From positions 1-19,709 of the forward strand of contig JBLNCE010000073.1 of NCBI GenBank assembly GCA_050260415.1: a stretch of 19,709 nt of DNA, read 5' to 3'. The DNA comes from JBLNCE01 sp050260415 (lineage in GTDB: Bacteria; Bacillota; UBA4882; JAAYXC01). A model generated the notes under the pieces. The model was not told the DNA's origin, searched no databases, and was given only the letters and a program-made list of their open reading frames with translations. Shown piece by piece: positions 7,689 through 18,200 of this stretch (positions are counted from its first letter, which is position 1; each line of letters opens with the position of its first letter). A program made the translations under genes and the position numbers.

Positions 7689-10600
7689 TCGTTACCTTGG
7701 GAGACGTTGTTGCCCAGATGCAGGAACGAGAGCAGGCCGCCCGGACCGATGTCGAGGACGCCGAAGCTCTGCATCGTGCCGTTCACAAGGGCGGAGACCG
7801 ATTGCGACGGTGCGTTGTGGTCGTATGCAAACTGCGCGAGCACGTCGCCTTGGGCGTTCTTTAGCGTCAGGTTGTCCACCCGGTCGTGGAGGTCGTAATG
7901 ATAGAACAGATCGTACTGGCGGCTCCTGATGGTTTGGGTGACGTGTTCCAGGCGTCCCTGGGCGTCGTAGAAATAGCCTCGCGCCGCGCCGTTTTCGCCG
8001 TTGCTCTCGGCGGTCAGGCGGCCGAGGTTGTCATAGGCATAGCTGGCCACGGTCTCGTCGCCCAGCTTAATCGCGGTCACCTCGTTGTACTGGTTGTACT
8101 CGTAGGTCAACCACCGGCCGCTCCGATCCTTGACCTGCTCAGGATTGCCATTGGCGTCGTAGAGAGTCTCCTCGGTCTTCCCGTCGCTGTATGTGACCAG
8201 ATCGACGAGGCCGCGGCTGTTGTAGTGATACTCCACCGTCCGGGCGGGGTCGGTGACGGAGGCCAGGGCGCCGGTAAGCGGATCGTATGTGTAGGTCGTG
8301 ATCTGCGGCTCGCCTTCCGCGAGGGTGGTCTCCGTCTGCGTGGTGCGGCCCAGGAGGTCGTAACGCGTGGTGGAGGTGTTGCCGTCCGCGTCCGTGACCG
8401 TACTGGTGTTGGCGTCCTCGTCCACCGCGTAGGTCTGCGTCACCACGCCAAAGTCGGAGATCGAGGCCAGGCGCCGGTCGTGCTGCGGGTCATAGGCGTA
8501 GCTCGTGCGGCCGAGAACTATGCCGCTCGGGTCGTAGGACTCGTCGAGCGTCGTCCGGCCGAGGGGGTCGTAGAACGATTTCGTCCGGTAGCCCTCCGGG
8601 TCGGTGGTCTCCACCCATCGTTCGTCGTCGTTGTATTGCGTGGTCGTGGTGCCGGACGCATCGGTGGCCGTCAGGACCCGTCCGGCCGCGTCATAGGTGT
8701 AGCTCGTCGCGTATGGGCCGGCGGTGGTGGACTTCAGCCAGCCGAAGGGGTAGAAGTACTCGTAGCTCTGCACCCGGTCGCCGGCGGTCACCGTCTTGGG
8801 CAGCAGGTGATAGGCGTCGTCGTAAGTTATCTGGGTGGTATTGCCCTTGGGATCGACAATGCTTGACACATTGCCGTAGGTGTCGTAGCTGTACTGGGCC
8901 GGCGGCGCGTCGCCGTTTATGACGTATTCGAGGAGCCCCCGGTCGTCGTAGCCGTAGGCGATGGTCTGCGGACCGTGTGTCACCGTCTCCACGCCCACAA
9001 AGTAGCGTTCGGGAGTGTCGATGGTGCGGTAGGTGTAGGTGGCCGTTCCGTCGGGACCGGCCGTGGATACGAGGTTGCAAGCCGCGTCGTAGCCCAGGGT
9101 GCGGGTATATGAGGACTCGCCCTGGGAGACCTGGACGCCGGTGAGGAGATCGAGGTAATTGTTGGCCTGGGTCATGCCGCCGGTATAACCGAATTGCCGG
9201 GGTTCGTAAGTGTACTGGCTGATCCGGTGGCCGTCGTCCAGGGTGGCGGGGCCGGGGCAGGCGATGCCGTAGAGCGCGTCGCCGCCCCAGATCGACTCCC
9301 CGTGCAGTTCACTGACGGCAAAGTCGGCGGTGACGGTTTCCTCGCCGTCCGTCAATTCCATGGCGATGATGGTATCCACGTCAAAGCCCCAGATCGTATC
9401 CCATCGATCCCGGCGGTGCTCGTACGTCACGGACAGCTCGCGCCCGTTCGCGATCCCGCCCGTGAGGACCAAGCCGTCGTCGGGTATACAGTCCATCGCA
9501 TCCAGGAGAGCAAAGTCCAGATGGGTCGCGGCGCCCGTCGCGGAAACCACGTCGATGGCCTCAAAGCCCGCCGTCACCGTGCTCGTCCGGCCGGCCGCGT
9601 CCGTGACCATATAAACGATCCGCTCGTAATCATCGCCGCCGAAACACCAATTCCACTCACCTTCATGGCTTACATTGAAGGAGACGACGGGCGTGCCGTT
9701 GACGCTGACGCCGGCTGCGGAGACCACGATCTGCCGCCCGGCGCTGTCCGTGATGGTGGCCATGCCGCCGTCATACGCAAAGGTGATCGTGTTGGCGCCG
9801 GTCTTGTCCGTGATGGAAGCCAGCGGCCCGTAGAGCCAGCCGGAGGACCAGCCGCCCTCCTCCGGCTGCTCGAAGCAGGGGAAAGTGTAGGCCGTACCGT
9901 CCGCCTTGGTCAGGACAACGCTGTCATCGCCGTTCTTTGCCAGGCGGAAGTTACCGTCGCGGTAATAGTAGGTGTCGCCGATCTTCTCGCACCCTTGTGC
10001 CCAGTAGTAGTTGACCGGGAGGCCCCAGTGATGCCGCTCGGCTTCCAGGCAGTTCGGGTAGAGCCGCCCGTCGCAGTATACATAAAGCGGTGTGACTCGC
10101 GGCAGGTCATAGGTCCAGCCGGGCATGGGCTCGGTGAGGATGCTCTCTGAGGGGAAGTCCTTCAGGTCGGCGAAGCAGGGTATCGCCGCGGCCCAGGGTC
10201 CCGGGAAGTCGCCGTAGAGGGTGCGCGCGCCCGCCGCCGCGTCCGTGTATGGCGAGCCAAAGGCGCCATGGTAGAACCAACCCCAGTTGGAACGGAGGTT
10301 GGCCCGCGCGGAGTACACCCGCGTCAGGGCCAGATCCAGCCCGCCCCGGCCTGGCAGCACCAGGTCGGTCTGGGCGATCTTCACGTCGCCGGTCTGGAGG
10401 TCGGCGGTAATACCGTTGTTCAGGTCATACGGCATACTGCACGCGTTATAATTCATCGCCGGTACGGTTCGTAGTGTCGCGGCAATAAGAGTCCAGTAAC
10501 AAGTCCGATCCGTAATCTGGTTATATGGCGGACCGAAAAGGTAGCCTGGTTGATCGTAGCCATACGTCCAGTATCCGGGGATACCCTTGCGGCCGGGTGC

Positions 10601-12139
10601 TTCATTGCATGTTTCCGTCGATGATGCTTTACAAATAACCGTTTTCCAACCATCTGCCGGCGCTGATACCGTCGATTCATCCACCGCTTGATCGTCGACA
10701 AACCACGTTTCACTGTCGGTTGCCCAGCCGGGATTGATTTCGAAATGAACCGCCTCTCCTGGAGGGGCCAAAGTCTCCGAAAGGCTTGGTACTGCAGCGG
10801 CCTCAGACTGGCGGAATGACTCTGTCTCAAGACGCGATCCCAGGATCCTAATCCGGACCTTGATCGTGGCCTCGGATGTGACCCCGGCGGCGTTCATGAT
10901 CATGCCCTTAACGAGATACTCTGTTTGCACCCCAGTATTTTCGGAAATATTGAGATCGGTAACATCATATGGAGTATTGACCTCATACGCTTGGTCTTCT
11001 TCAAGCTGATATACGCGATCGCCCGGAGAAGCCGTGGGTGGATCGAGCGTTAGAGGGGTTATCCTCACCATGCTCAGGAGTTCCATATGCATCGGCGTCC
11101 AGTCGGAAGTAATTTCATTGAGCCTATAGCAAAAAGGCGGCGCGTAGTAATAATCATCTCTTGAAAAACTACTATTCAATCTGTCCTTGACAAGGTATCT
11201 GTCTATTGACAGTAAATATGTGCCGTCATCTTCTTTCGTGAGTCCGACGATATCATCCGGCTGTTTAGAATAGTAATCATACCACACATTGTCAAAAAGC
11301 CAAAAATAACTATCACCACGAATACGATACCAATTTGATGTAATGTTTTTCCGATAATACAGACTTACTTCAACTTCTACTGATGAAAATGCATAGTTTA
11401 AATAGTCTTGTTTTGTTAAAGTGACTTCATTGCAATTTGATGCGAAAATTTGGCTATGATTGTCGTACGACCAGGTAGTTTCTAGTTTATAATGATCTGT
11501 ATCATTTACTAAACTTGCCAAGTAATCTTCAACCTCAATTGAAAGATTTATACTATTGGTGAATTTTGTAAAGTATATAGGGGTGTAATGCATTGTTGGT
11601 AGCACACTCTTTATTAGATGGACAGGAGAAATGAAAACGGAATACATGGGGTAATTACTATTACCATTGCTGCCAAGTGAGACTATGGAACCCTTCGTAA
11701 ATTGGCGTATAAAAAGCTGGTATTCCCCATGAAATTCTTCGTCATAATTACTGATGATATTACAACCTGTGTTTATCCAGTTAGTCAGCCATAGAGCATC
11801 GTCCGGATACACTTGCCAGTTTGCCGTCCAATACGCAACAAGAACGAATACATCTTGCGTGACGCGAAAGGTCGCCAGAGTATCCCCGCTATAAGTGCGT
11901 GATGCATTAGCGGTTTTTAGCCATGATTGCCAAAAAACAGGTCCTTTAACTATCTTATAATGAATACTATCAGTATACTGATTAGTACCAAGTGCGAATG
12001 TATCGTTCGATTCCCAATAACTTCCGTCATTGATAACTAGATCAGTAATAAGTGGATCACTGGCATTCGCAAAAGAAGACATAATGAAGATAAGCGTGAA
12101 TAAAATACCTAATATAAGATAGATTTTGTGCTTAAACAA
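7661..12139 (-). CDS. Secreted RHS/YD-repeat protein lacking its C-terminal core end and toxin tip
   Basis: The TTG start at 12139 is supported by GAGGAGGG six bases upstream and by a clean signal peptide (residues 1-27). Residues 28 to about 350 are AT-rich in DNA, rich in aromatic residues and probably beta-structured; I recognise no domain. From about 590 (LPGRGGLDLALTRVYSA) the protein is a typical RHS repeat protein, with some fourteen YD repeats (YDxxGR/YDxxGN types) between about 1000 and 1455. RHS proteins form a hollow shell around a C-terminal toxin. Here the chain stops after SFLHLGNNVSQGNECMRLY, before the usual RYYDPxxGRFLSxDP motif, so core closure and toxin are missing. The break coincides with a switch to AT-rich DNA near 7690. 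It lies 84 bp after the giant secreted protein and is probably cotranscribed with it. It may be a truncated relic or a repeat-only surface protein. Confidence 0.88.
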   Translation of the reverse strand: MFKHKIYLILGILFTLIFIMSSFANASDPLITDLVINDGSYWESNDTFALGTNQYTDSIHYKIVKGPVFWQSWLKTANASRTYSGDTLATFRVTQDVFVLVAYWTANWQVYPDDALWLTNWINTGCNIISNYDEEFHGEYQLFIRQFTKGSIVSLGSNGNSNYPMYSVFISPVHLIKSVLPTMHYTPIYFTKFTNSINLSIEVEDYLASLVNDTDHYKLETTWSYDNHSQIFASNCNEVTLTKQDYLNYAFSSVEVEVSLYYRKNITSNWYRIRGDSYFWLFDNVWYDYYSKQPDDIVGLTKEDDGTYLLSIDRYLVKDRLNSSFSRDDYYYAPPFCYRLNEITSDWTPMHMELLSMVRITPLTLDPPTASPGDRVYQLEEDQAYEVNTPYDVTDLNISENTGVQTEYLVKGMIMNAAGVTSEATIKVRIRILGSRLETESFRQSEAAAVPSLSETLAPPGEAVHFEINPGWATDSETWFVDDQAVDESTVSAPADGWKTVICKASSTETCNEAPGRKGIPGYWTYGYDQPGYLFGPPYNQITDRTCYWTLIAATLRTVPAMNYNACSMPYDLNNGITADLQTGDVKIAQTDLVLPGRGGLDLALTRVYSARANLRSNWGWFYHGAFGSPYTDAAAGARTLYGDFPGPWAAAIPCFADLKDFPSESILTEPMPGWTYDLPRVTPLYVYCDGRLYPNCLEAERHHWGLPVNYYWAQGCEKIGDTYYYRDGNFRLAKNGDDSVVLTKADGTAYTFPCFEQPEEGGWSSGWLYGPLASITDKTGANTITFAYDGGMATITDSAGRQIVVSAAGVSVNGTPVVSFNVSHEGEWNWCFGGDDYERIVYMVTDAAGRTSTVTAGFEAIDVVSATGAATHLDFALLDAMDCIPDDGLVLTGGIANGRELSVTYEHRRDRWDTIWGFDVDTIIAMELTDGEETVTADFAVSELHGESIWGGDALYGIACPGPATLDDGHRISQYTYEPRQFGYTGGMTQANNYLDLLTGVQVSQGESSYTRTLGYDAACNLVSTAGPDGTATYTYRTIDTPERYFVGVETVTHGPQTIAYGYDDRGLLEYVINGDAPPAQYSYDTYGNVSSIVDPKGNTTQITYDDAYHLLPKTVTAGDRVQSYEYFYPFGWLKSTTAGPYATSYTYDAAGRVLTATDASGTTTTQYNDDERWVETTDPEGYRTKSFYDPLGRTTLDESYDPSGIVLGRTSYAYDPQHDRRLASISDFGVVTQTYAVDEDANTSTVTDADGNTSTTRYDLLGRTTQTETTLAEGEPQITTYTYDPLTGALASVTDPARTVEYHYNSRGLVDLVTYSDGKTEETLYDANGNPEQVKDRSGRWLTYEYNQYNEVTAIKLGDETVASYAYDNLGRLTAESNGENGAARGYFYDAQGRLEHVTQTIRSRQYDLFYHYDLHDRVDNLTLKNAQGDVLAQFAYDHNAPSQSVSALVNGTMQSFGVLDIGPGGLLSFLHLGNNVSQGNECMRLYCLF

Positions 12140-12149
12140 TTCTAACCCT

Positions 12150-12168
12150 CCTCATATAACAAGTGAGG
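12150..12168 (-). promoter_or_regulatory. Small hairpin overlapping the RHS ribosome-binding site
   Basis: On the minus strand CCTCA and TGAGG form a 5-bp stem with a 9-base loop, and the TGAGG half is part of the GAGGAGGG Shine-Dalgarno site. It could slow translation of the RHS gene, but the stem is short. Confidence 0.25.
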
Positions 12169-12223
12169 CTCTTGTCCTTTACGCTTCTGCGAGAGATAAA
12201 TCATTGCCTTTCCCGTCTTATCC

Positions 12224-15200
12224 TTATATCCCTACCATCGTCACCCGATAAACCGGATTGCTTACCGTCACCGTTCGGTCGAGCATGTATTCCTGCCCTC
12301 CCGGCAGGATCGCCTTGACCGTCACGACATGCGTCCCATTCGCCGACAGGAAGGTATCCCAATCGATCGCGATCGTCTTGCCGGCCATGACGCCTTTTTC
12401 CTGGCCGTCCACCAGGATCGCGATCGAGGTTACTTCCCCGTCATAGACGGCCTCGGCTTGCACAACCGTCGGTCCCTGGCAGATCTGACCCCCGGTCAGG
12501 GAAAGAGACAGCACGAAGTCCACCGTCACGGTCGGCGCGGTGAAGAGGTGCGTGTAGCCGAAGCTGTCGGTTATCTCAACTACCGGCGTGTATGTCCCGC
12601 GACCATGATAGACATGCTCGGCCGTCGCGCCCGTTCCCGTCTCGCCGTCGCCAAAGTGCCAGAGGATGGCCGTTACCTGGCCCCCGTAATGGACGGCGGC
12701 ATTGGCGCTGAGGAGATACGCCAGGCCATTCTGGACAACACTGGGCGCCGCCTCGACGCTGGGCGGGGCTTGGATGATGATGCTGGTCCCGGCGGGATTG
12801 CCCAGCGTATCGACGGCATCCACCCTGACCGTGTAAGCGCCGCCGTCCCGGTAGGCGTGGACCACCTGTTTCTCGGGCGAGGTCAATCCTTGGCCGTCGC
12901 CGAACTCCCAAGTCGCCGAGGCAAACTGCGCCCCGTAGTTGACCGTCTCGGCCAGCACGAACCCGCCGGCTTCGGACCATGTGACGCTTATGCTCAGCGA
13001 AGGAGGCACGGTCACGTGCTTGACCGTCGCGTAAACCGAGCCGTCGGCCGCCATGGCCTTCAATCCGACCGGATACTCGCCCGGGCCGGCAAAGGTCCAG
13101 TCCGGATTCTCCTGCAAGCTCTCGGGCAGGCTGTCGCCGTTGAAATCCCACTCGTACCCGCTGATCTGCCCCGGCAGGAAGAAGTCCGCGTCGAACGAGA
13201 CGGTGTATGGGCTGGCGGCCAAGAGACTCTTGATGCTCAGGATGGTTTTGGGTTCGATCGCGCCGCCGTCCACCCAGATGGTTCCCAACCCGTCGCAGAC
13301 CGTAGGCTCGAACGACAGCCAGACCTGCGTCGCGCCCGCGGGCGCGGTCCCCTCGATCAGCACCCTTTCCCAGGCGCGTGTGCCGCTCAGGCTCAATATG
13401 CTCTCACCGCCGGCCGACCAGTTGCCGGCGGCGTCCTTATAGCGAGCCTTGACGGCGACACTTGTGACGTTCTCGGTCTTGATCCAGGCGGAAAAGAGAA
13501 ACTCGGCGCCGCCGATCTCGCGGCCGTAATCGTACCCTTGGGAGAGGTTCGGAGAACCGCCCGCCGGGATCGCGAGTCCGGCACAATGCGCGCCGGCCCT
13601 GCCGCCGGTCTCCGCGGCCCAGCCGGTTCCCGCCTGCCAAGCATTGAGGCCGTCCTCATAGCCGGGGTTCACCAACAGGTTCGGCCGGGGCTTCTCCGCG
13701 AGGCACAGCCCGTCCGCCCAGAACCCGCCCGTTCCATCCGGAACCGACGGGGCGATGACGATCCAAGCTTCCGTGGCGCCCGGCGGCGCGGTTCCTTCCA
13801 CCGCCAGCCGCGTCCACGCGGCCGTCCCCGATAGGGCGGCCTCAGGCGTGTGGCTGGGGATCCAGTTGCCGCCGGAATCCCGCCAGCGCAATTGATAAAC
13901 GATCTCCGTAACACCCAGCGTCTTGAACCATCCCGAGGCGGTAAAGGTCAAGCCCTCAAGATTCCTATCGTAGTCAATACCCTGGCTCAGCGTGGCCTCA
14001 CCCGTGGCCGGCACCTGGCAATAAGCCGCCTCCCCGCCTAGAAAGACGGGGTCGGTCGCGATCGACCACGGCGCGGCCTGCTGCCAGGAGGAGAAGCCGT
14101 CCTCGAAACCGGGGTTTAGAAGAAGATTCGGCCGCGGCTTTTCCAGCAGCACGCAGTCGTCCACCCAGAAACAGCCGACGCCGTCCGCGGCCGCCGGTTC
14201 GATCGCAAGCCAAGCCTGCGTGGCGCCCAGCGGCGCCGTTCCCTCGACGATCACCCGGGACCAGTCATTGCTGCCGGACAACGTGACGGCATTGGCATCC
14301 TGCCAGATCCAGTTACCCAGCGCGTCTTTCCAGCAGATTCGGATACGCATTCCCGTCACGTCCTGTGTCTTGACCCAGGCTGAGGCGATGAAATCCGTGC
14401 CGGCGATATCCCGGTCAAAATCATACCCCTGGGCCAGGCGGTCATCACCGCCCACGGGCACCCGGTATTCGATCGCTTTGCCGCCGTAATAGGTGCCTAC
14501 TGTCGCAATCTGCCAGGCCCCCACGGCATCCCAAGCTTCGAGGCCATCTTCGAATCCCGCGTTCATGAGCAGACCCGCGTGGCGCATCTCCGTCAGGCCG
14601 CTGTCATCAACCCAGATACACCCCGTGCCGTCGGGCGACGCGGAGTCGATCACGAGTACGGCTTCGGTTGCGCCGAGCGGGGCGGTTCCAGCCACCGTCA
14701 GCCAGGTCCAGGGGTTGGTCCCGGCAAGGTTCGCCTCCTTGACGCCGCTCCAGATCCAGTTATCGTCGGCATCCCGCCAGCATAGTCTCAATCTGGCGTT
14801 TGTGACGGCCTCGGTCTTGATCCAGACCGAGGCCGTGAAGTCGTTTCCCTCGATATAGCGGCCAAAGTCGTGTCCCTGGGAGATTTCGATCATACCGCCC
14901 GTTGGCACCAGGCACAACGCCGATTTGGACCCTTGGTGGCTCTCGTTCTGGCAGAGGGACCAGGGAGCGGCCGCCGACCACGCGTCGAGATCCTCTTCGA
15001 AACCGGCATTGAGGAGCAGATTAACCGGCGGCCGTTCCTCCAGGCCGCATTGGTCGACCCAGACGGCTCCCAGCCCGTCCGTCACCGCCGGGACAACCAC
15101 GAGGCAGACCTGGGTCGCACCCTCCGGGGCTGTCCCTTCCAGGGAGACCATCGTCCAATCGTTTGTCCCGGTTAGGCTGACCGCGTCCTTCCCCTGCCGG

Positions 15201-18200
15201 ATCCAGTTGTTGTTTGCATCGCGCCAGCCCAGCTCGAACCGGATCTTCGTCACCTGGGAAGTCTTCAGCCATGCCGTCGCCGCAAAACTCCGCCCCGCGA
15301 TGCTTCGGCCCTGGTCAATCCCCTGGCAAAGCTGAGCGGAGCCCGCCGCGGGAATTTGCGCATAGGCCGCGCGATTGCCCTCATACACACCCGTCTCGAC
15401 GGCGGTCCAGACCCCGTCGCCGGACCACGCCGTCAGTCCCTCTTCAAAGCCGGCGTTGACGAGCATGTTCGGCCGGAGCGTCTCCCACAGCGAGCACTGG
15501 TCCACCCAGAAACGCCCGGCACCGTCGCGCACGACCGGCTCGATCAGCAGCCACGCCTGGGTGGCGCCGCCGGGCGCGACGCCGGTGACGGCGGCTTTTT
15601 TCCAATCCTCCGTGCCGCTCAGGTTCGCGGAATTGACGTCGCGCCAGAGCCAGTGGTTTTCCGCATCGCGCCAGCATAGCCTGAGCCGGATCTTGGCAAT
15701 GTTTTCCGACTTGATCCACGCGGAGACGGTAAACTCGCGGCCGGCGATGTTCTTGCCGAAATCACGGCCCTGGCACAGGCTTGTCTCCGTGCCGGACGGG
15801 ACCACGCAAAGCGCCGCCTGGTCGCCGGCATATGTGTAGGTGGCGTCCAAGCTCCAGTTGGCGCATGTCCACCACCCCGCCAGTCCGTCTTCGAAACCGG
15901 GGTTGGTCAGCAGCTCGCCGGCGGGTGTTCCCGGTGTGAGGTTAAACGCCTCCGCGCTCCGGCCGGTATTGTTTTGCTCCGCGTTATGCTCGTAGAGCAC
16001 ATTATCCGCGTCGGCCGATACGTAGATGAAGTAGTCCTGGGCCGGCAGATCGGCGGGAATGGTCACCACGCGCGTTTGTGAATAACCTGCCCCGGGTATG
16101 AGCGGCGAGGGGCGCAGGAAGCGGCCCACCAAAACCGCCGACCCAGGCCAAACCGGGTCCGGCGACAAATATACATTATCGTGCCAGATCGCGCCGGCAT
16201 TGGCCTCACCGATGTTATGGACGGCCCACCCGACTTCGATCTCACTGCCGCCCGCGACGATGCCGGATGGCGTGGCGGAGACGCTCGACACCTGGAGATC
16301 CGGCGTCGGGGCAAGGGTGATGGCCATGGGAGCGCTCGTCCCCGTGTTGTTGTTTTCATCACCCTCCTCCGCCTGATCCGCGTAATCCGTCCAGACATGA
16401 ACGTAATATGAGCCCGAAATACCGTTCGGCAAGGTAACCTCGGCGTTCGCCGCATAGGTGCCGCCGGGGATGAGGATTCCGTTATGCTCCGTCGTGCCTA
16501 GATAGATGGCCTCCGCCGGGTTGAAGGCCGGCGAGGCGGACAGGAACACCCGGTCGGCCCAACGATCGGTGGTGACGTTGGTCCCCGCATTCCTGACGCT
16601 CCAGTCCACGGCGATCGTCTGTCCAAAGGCCGCACTGGCCGGAGCCGTTATTTCCACGACCGTCAAGTCGGCCAGCCCGCCGTAAAGAGTTGTCACGGTT
16701 ATGGGCGTACTGGCGTCGGATTCGTTATCGGCCGCGTCGAAGGCGCTGACCGTATAGGTATACGTGGCATTAGGCGTTAATTCCGTATCCACAAACCGCG
16801 TATCGGTTGATGTACCCGTTTCCGTTCCATCCCGGTAAACCTTGTACCCTGTGACGCCCATATTATCGGTGGAGGCGGACCAAATAAGGGTTACCGTGGT
16901 GTCCGTCACATCTTCGGCCAAGAGATTCATCGGTATGCTCGGTGGTTCCGTATCGCCGTCGCGGCGGACTTCCACGGTCGCCCAGACCGTTCCGGTCGCA
17001 TTGCCGGCCTTGTCCACCGCTTGCGCCGAGATGTCATAGTACCCGGCTGCCCAGGTTGCGCAATCCCAGACCGCCTCGTAAGGAGCTGAAGTATCTTCCA
17101 CGGCTTGCCCGTTGGCATGGAAGGTCACCTTGGCCACGCCCGCGACCGCGTCCATGGCGGCGGCGGAGACCGCGAGCGATGTATCGGCTACCGGCGGCAC
17201 GGTCCCAAAGGCCAGCGACGGCGGGACCGTGTCGATCGCCAGGACGGCGCCGTTCGACCAGGGCGACCAGGACACGTTGTTGGCCGCGCGCACGTGCAGA
17301 GCATAACGCCCGTCCGGGAGGTTCCAGTCGGTTTGATAGGATAGATCGGGTGAGACAACATTCCGCCGGGGGTATTCCACGAATACGCCGGGGGTTTCGC
17401 GCAGTTCGGTTACGCTCAACTCGACCTGCTGCTGTCCGGTCGAATAGGTCGCCGGAATCTGCGCCGCCGTGGGGTAGCTTCTATTCGCCGCCGTCCCGTC
17501 GCCAAGTTGGCCGTAATAGTTATAGCCCCAGCCCCACGGGGTTCGATCTTGCTTAAGGTAGATCGAATGGTAATGCCCGCTGCCCAGTCGGACGGCGTCG
17601 GTAACGTAACCGCTGCCGCCCGCTCCTTTGACCTTGACCGGGTAGTTGCTGTCCGCCGTGGTGCCGTTGCCGAGCTGTCCGTAGTTGTTATAGCCCCAGG
17701 TCCAGATCGTCCCGTCATGCTTGAGCGCGGTTGCACCCCAATAGCAGCCGTATACGGTCTTGACGTTCGTAATGTTCCCCACGCCCAACGCGCCCTTTAC
17801 CTGCACGGGGACCGCGCTGTCCGTGTACGTCTCGTTCCCGAGCTGCCCGTGATTATTATACCCCCAGGCCCATACCGTTCCGTCCCCCTTGAGGGCGATG
17901 GCGTGATAGTTGCCGCCGCTGACTGCGGTCACGCCCGTGAGATACCCGGCGCCGCCGGGGCCCTTAACCTGCACCGGTGTGTAGCGGTGAGTCGCGGTCC
18001 CGTCTCCCAACTGATTCAACTGGTTATTGCCCCAGGCCCATACGGTGCCGTCGGCCTTGACCGCCAGGGAGTGGTACGCTCCCGAACCGATGGCGACGAC
18101 ATTCGTAAGAAAACCAGCACCGCCGGGACCCTTGACTTGGACGGGGGTCGATTTGCCCGTCGTGGTCCCGTCACCGAGTTGGCCGTAGTTGTTCTTTCCC

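Noticed and set aside
7593..7700. Insertion sequence or attachment site at the RHS/AT-rich junction
   Set aside because: No terminal inverted repeats, target duplications, transposase remnant or tRNA end can be seen at the junction.
7886..10150. Long plus-strand open frames opposite the RHS gene
   Set aside because: They arise from GC-rich codon bias of the minus-strand gene; the translations are low-complexity Arg/Val/Gly-rich and the true strand shows clear YD repeats.
12329..13834. A 501-codon plus-strand frame opposite the PKD/CBM region
   Set aside because: It mirrors the repeat structure of the real minus-strand gene, has no recognisable domain and no ribosome-binding site.
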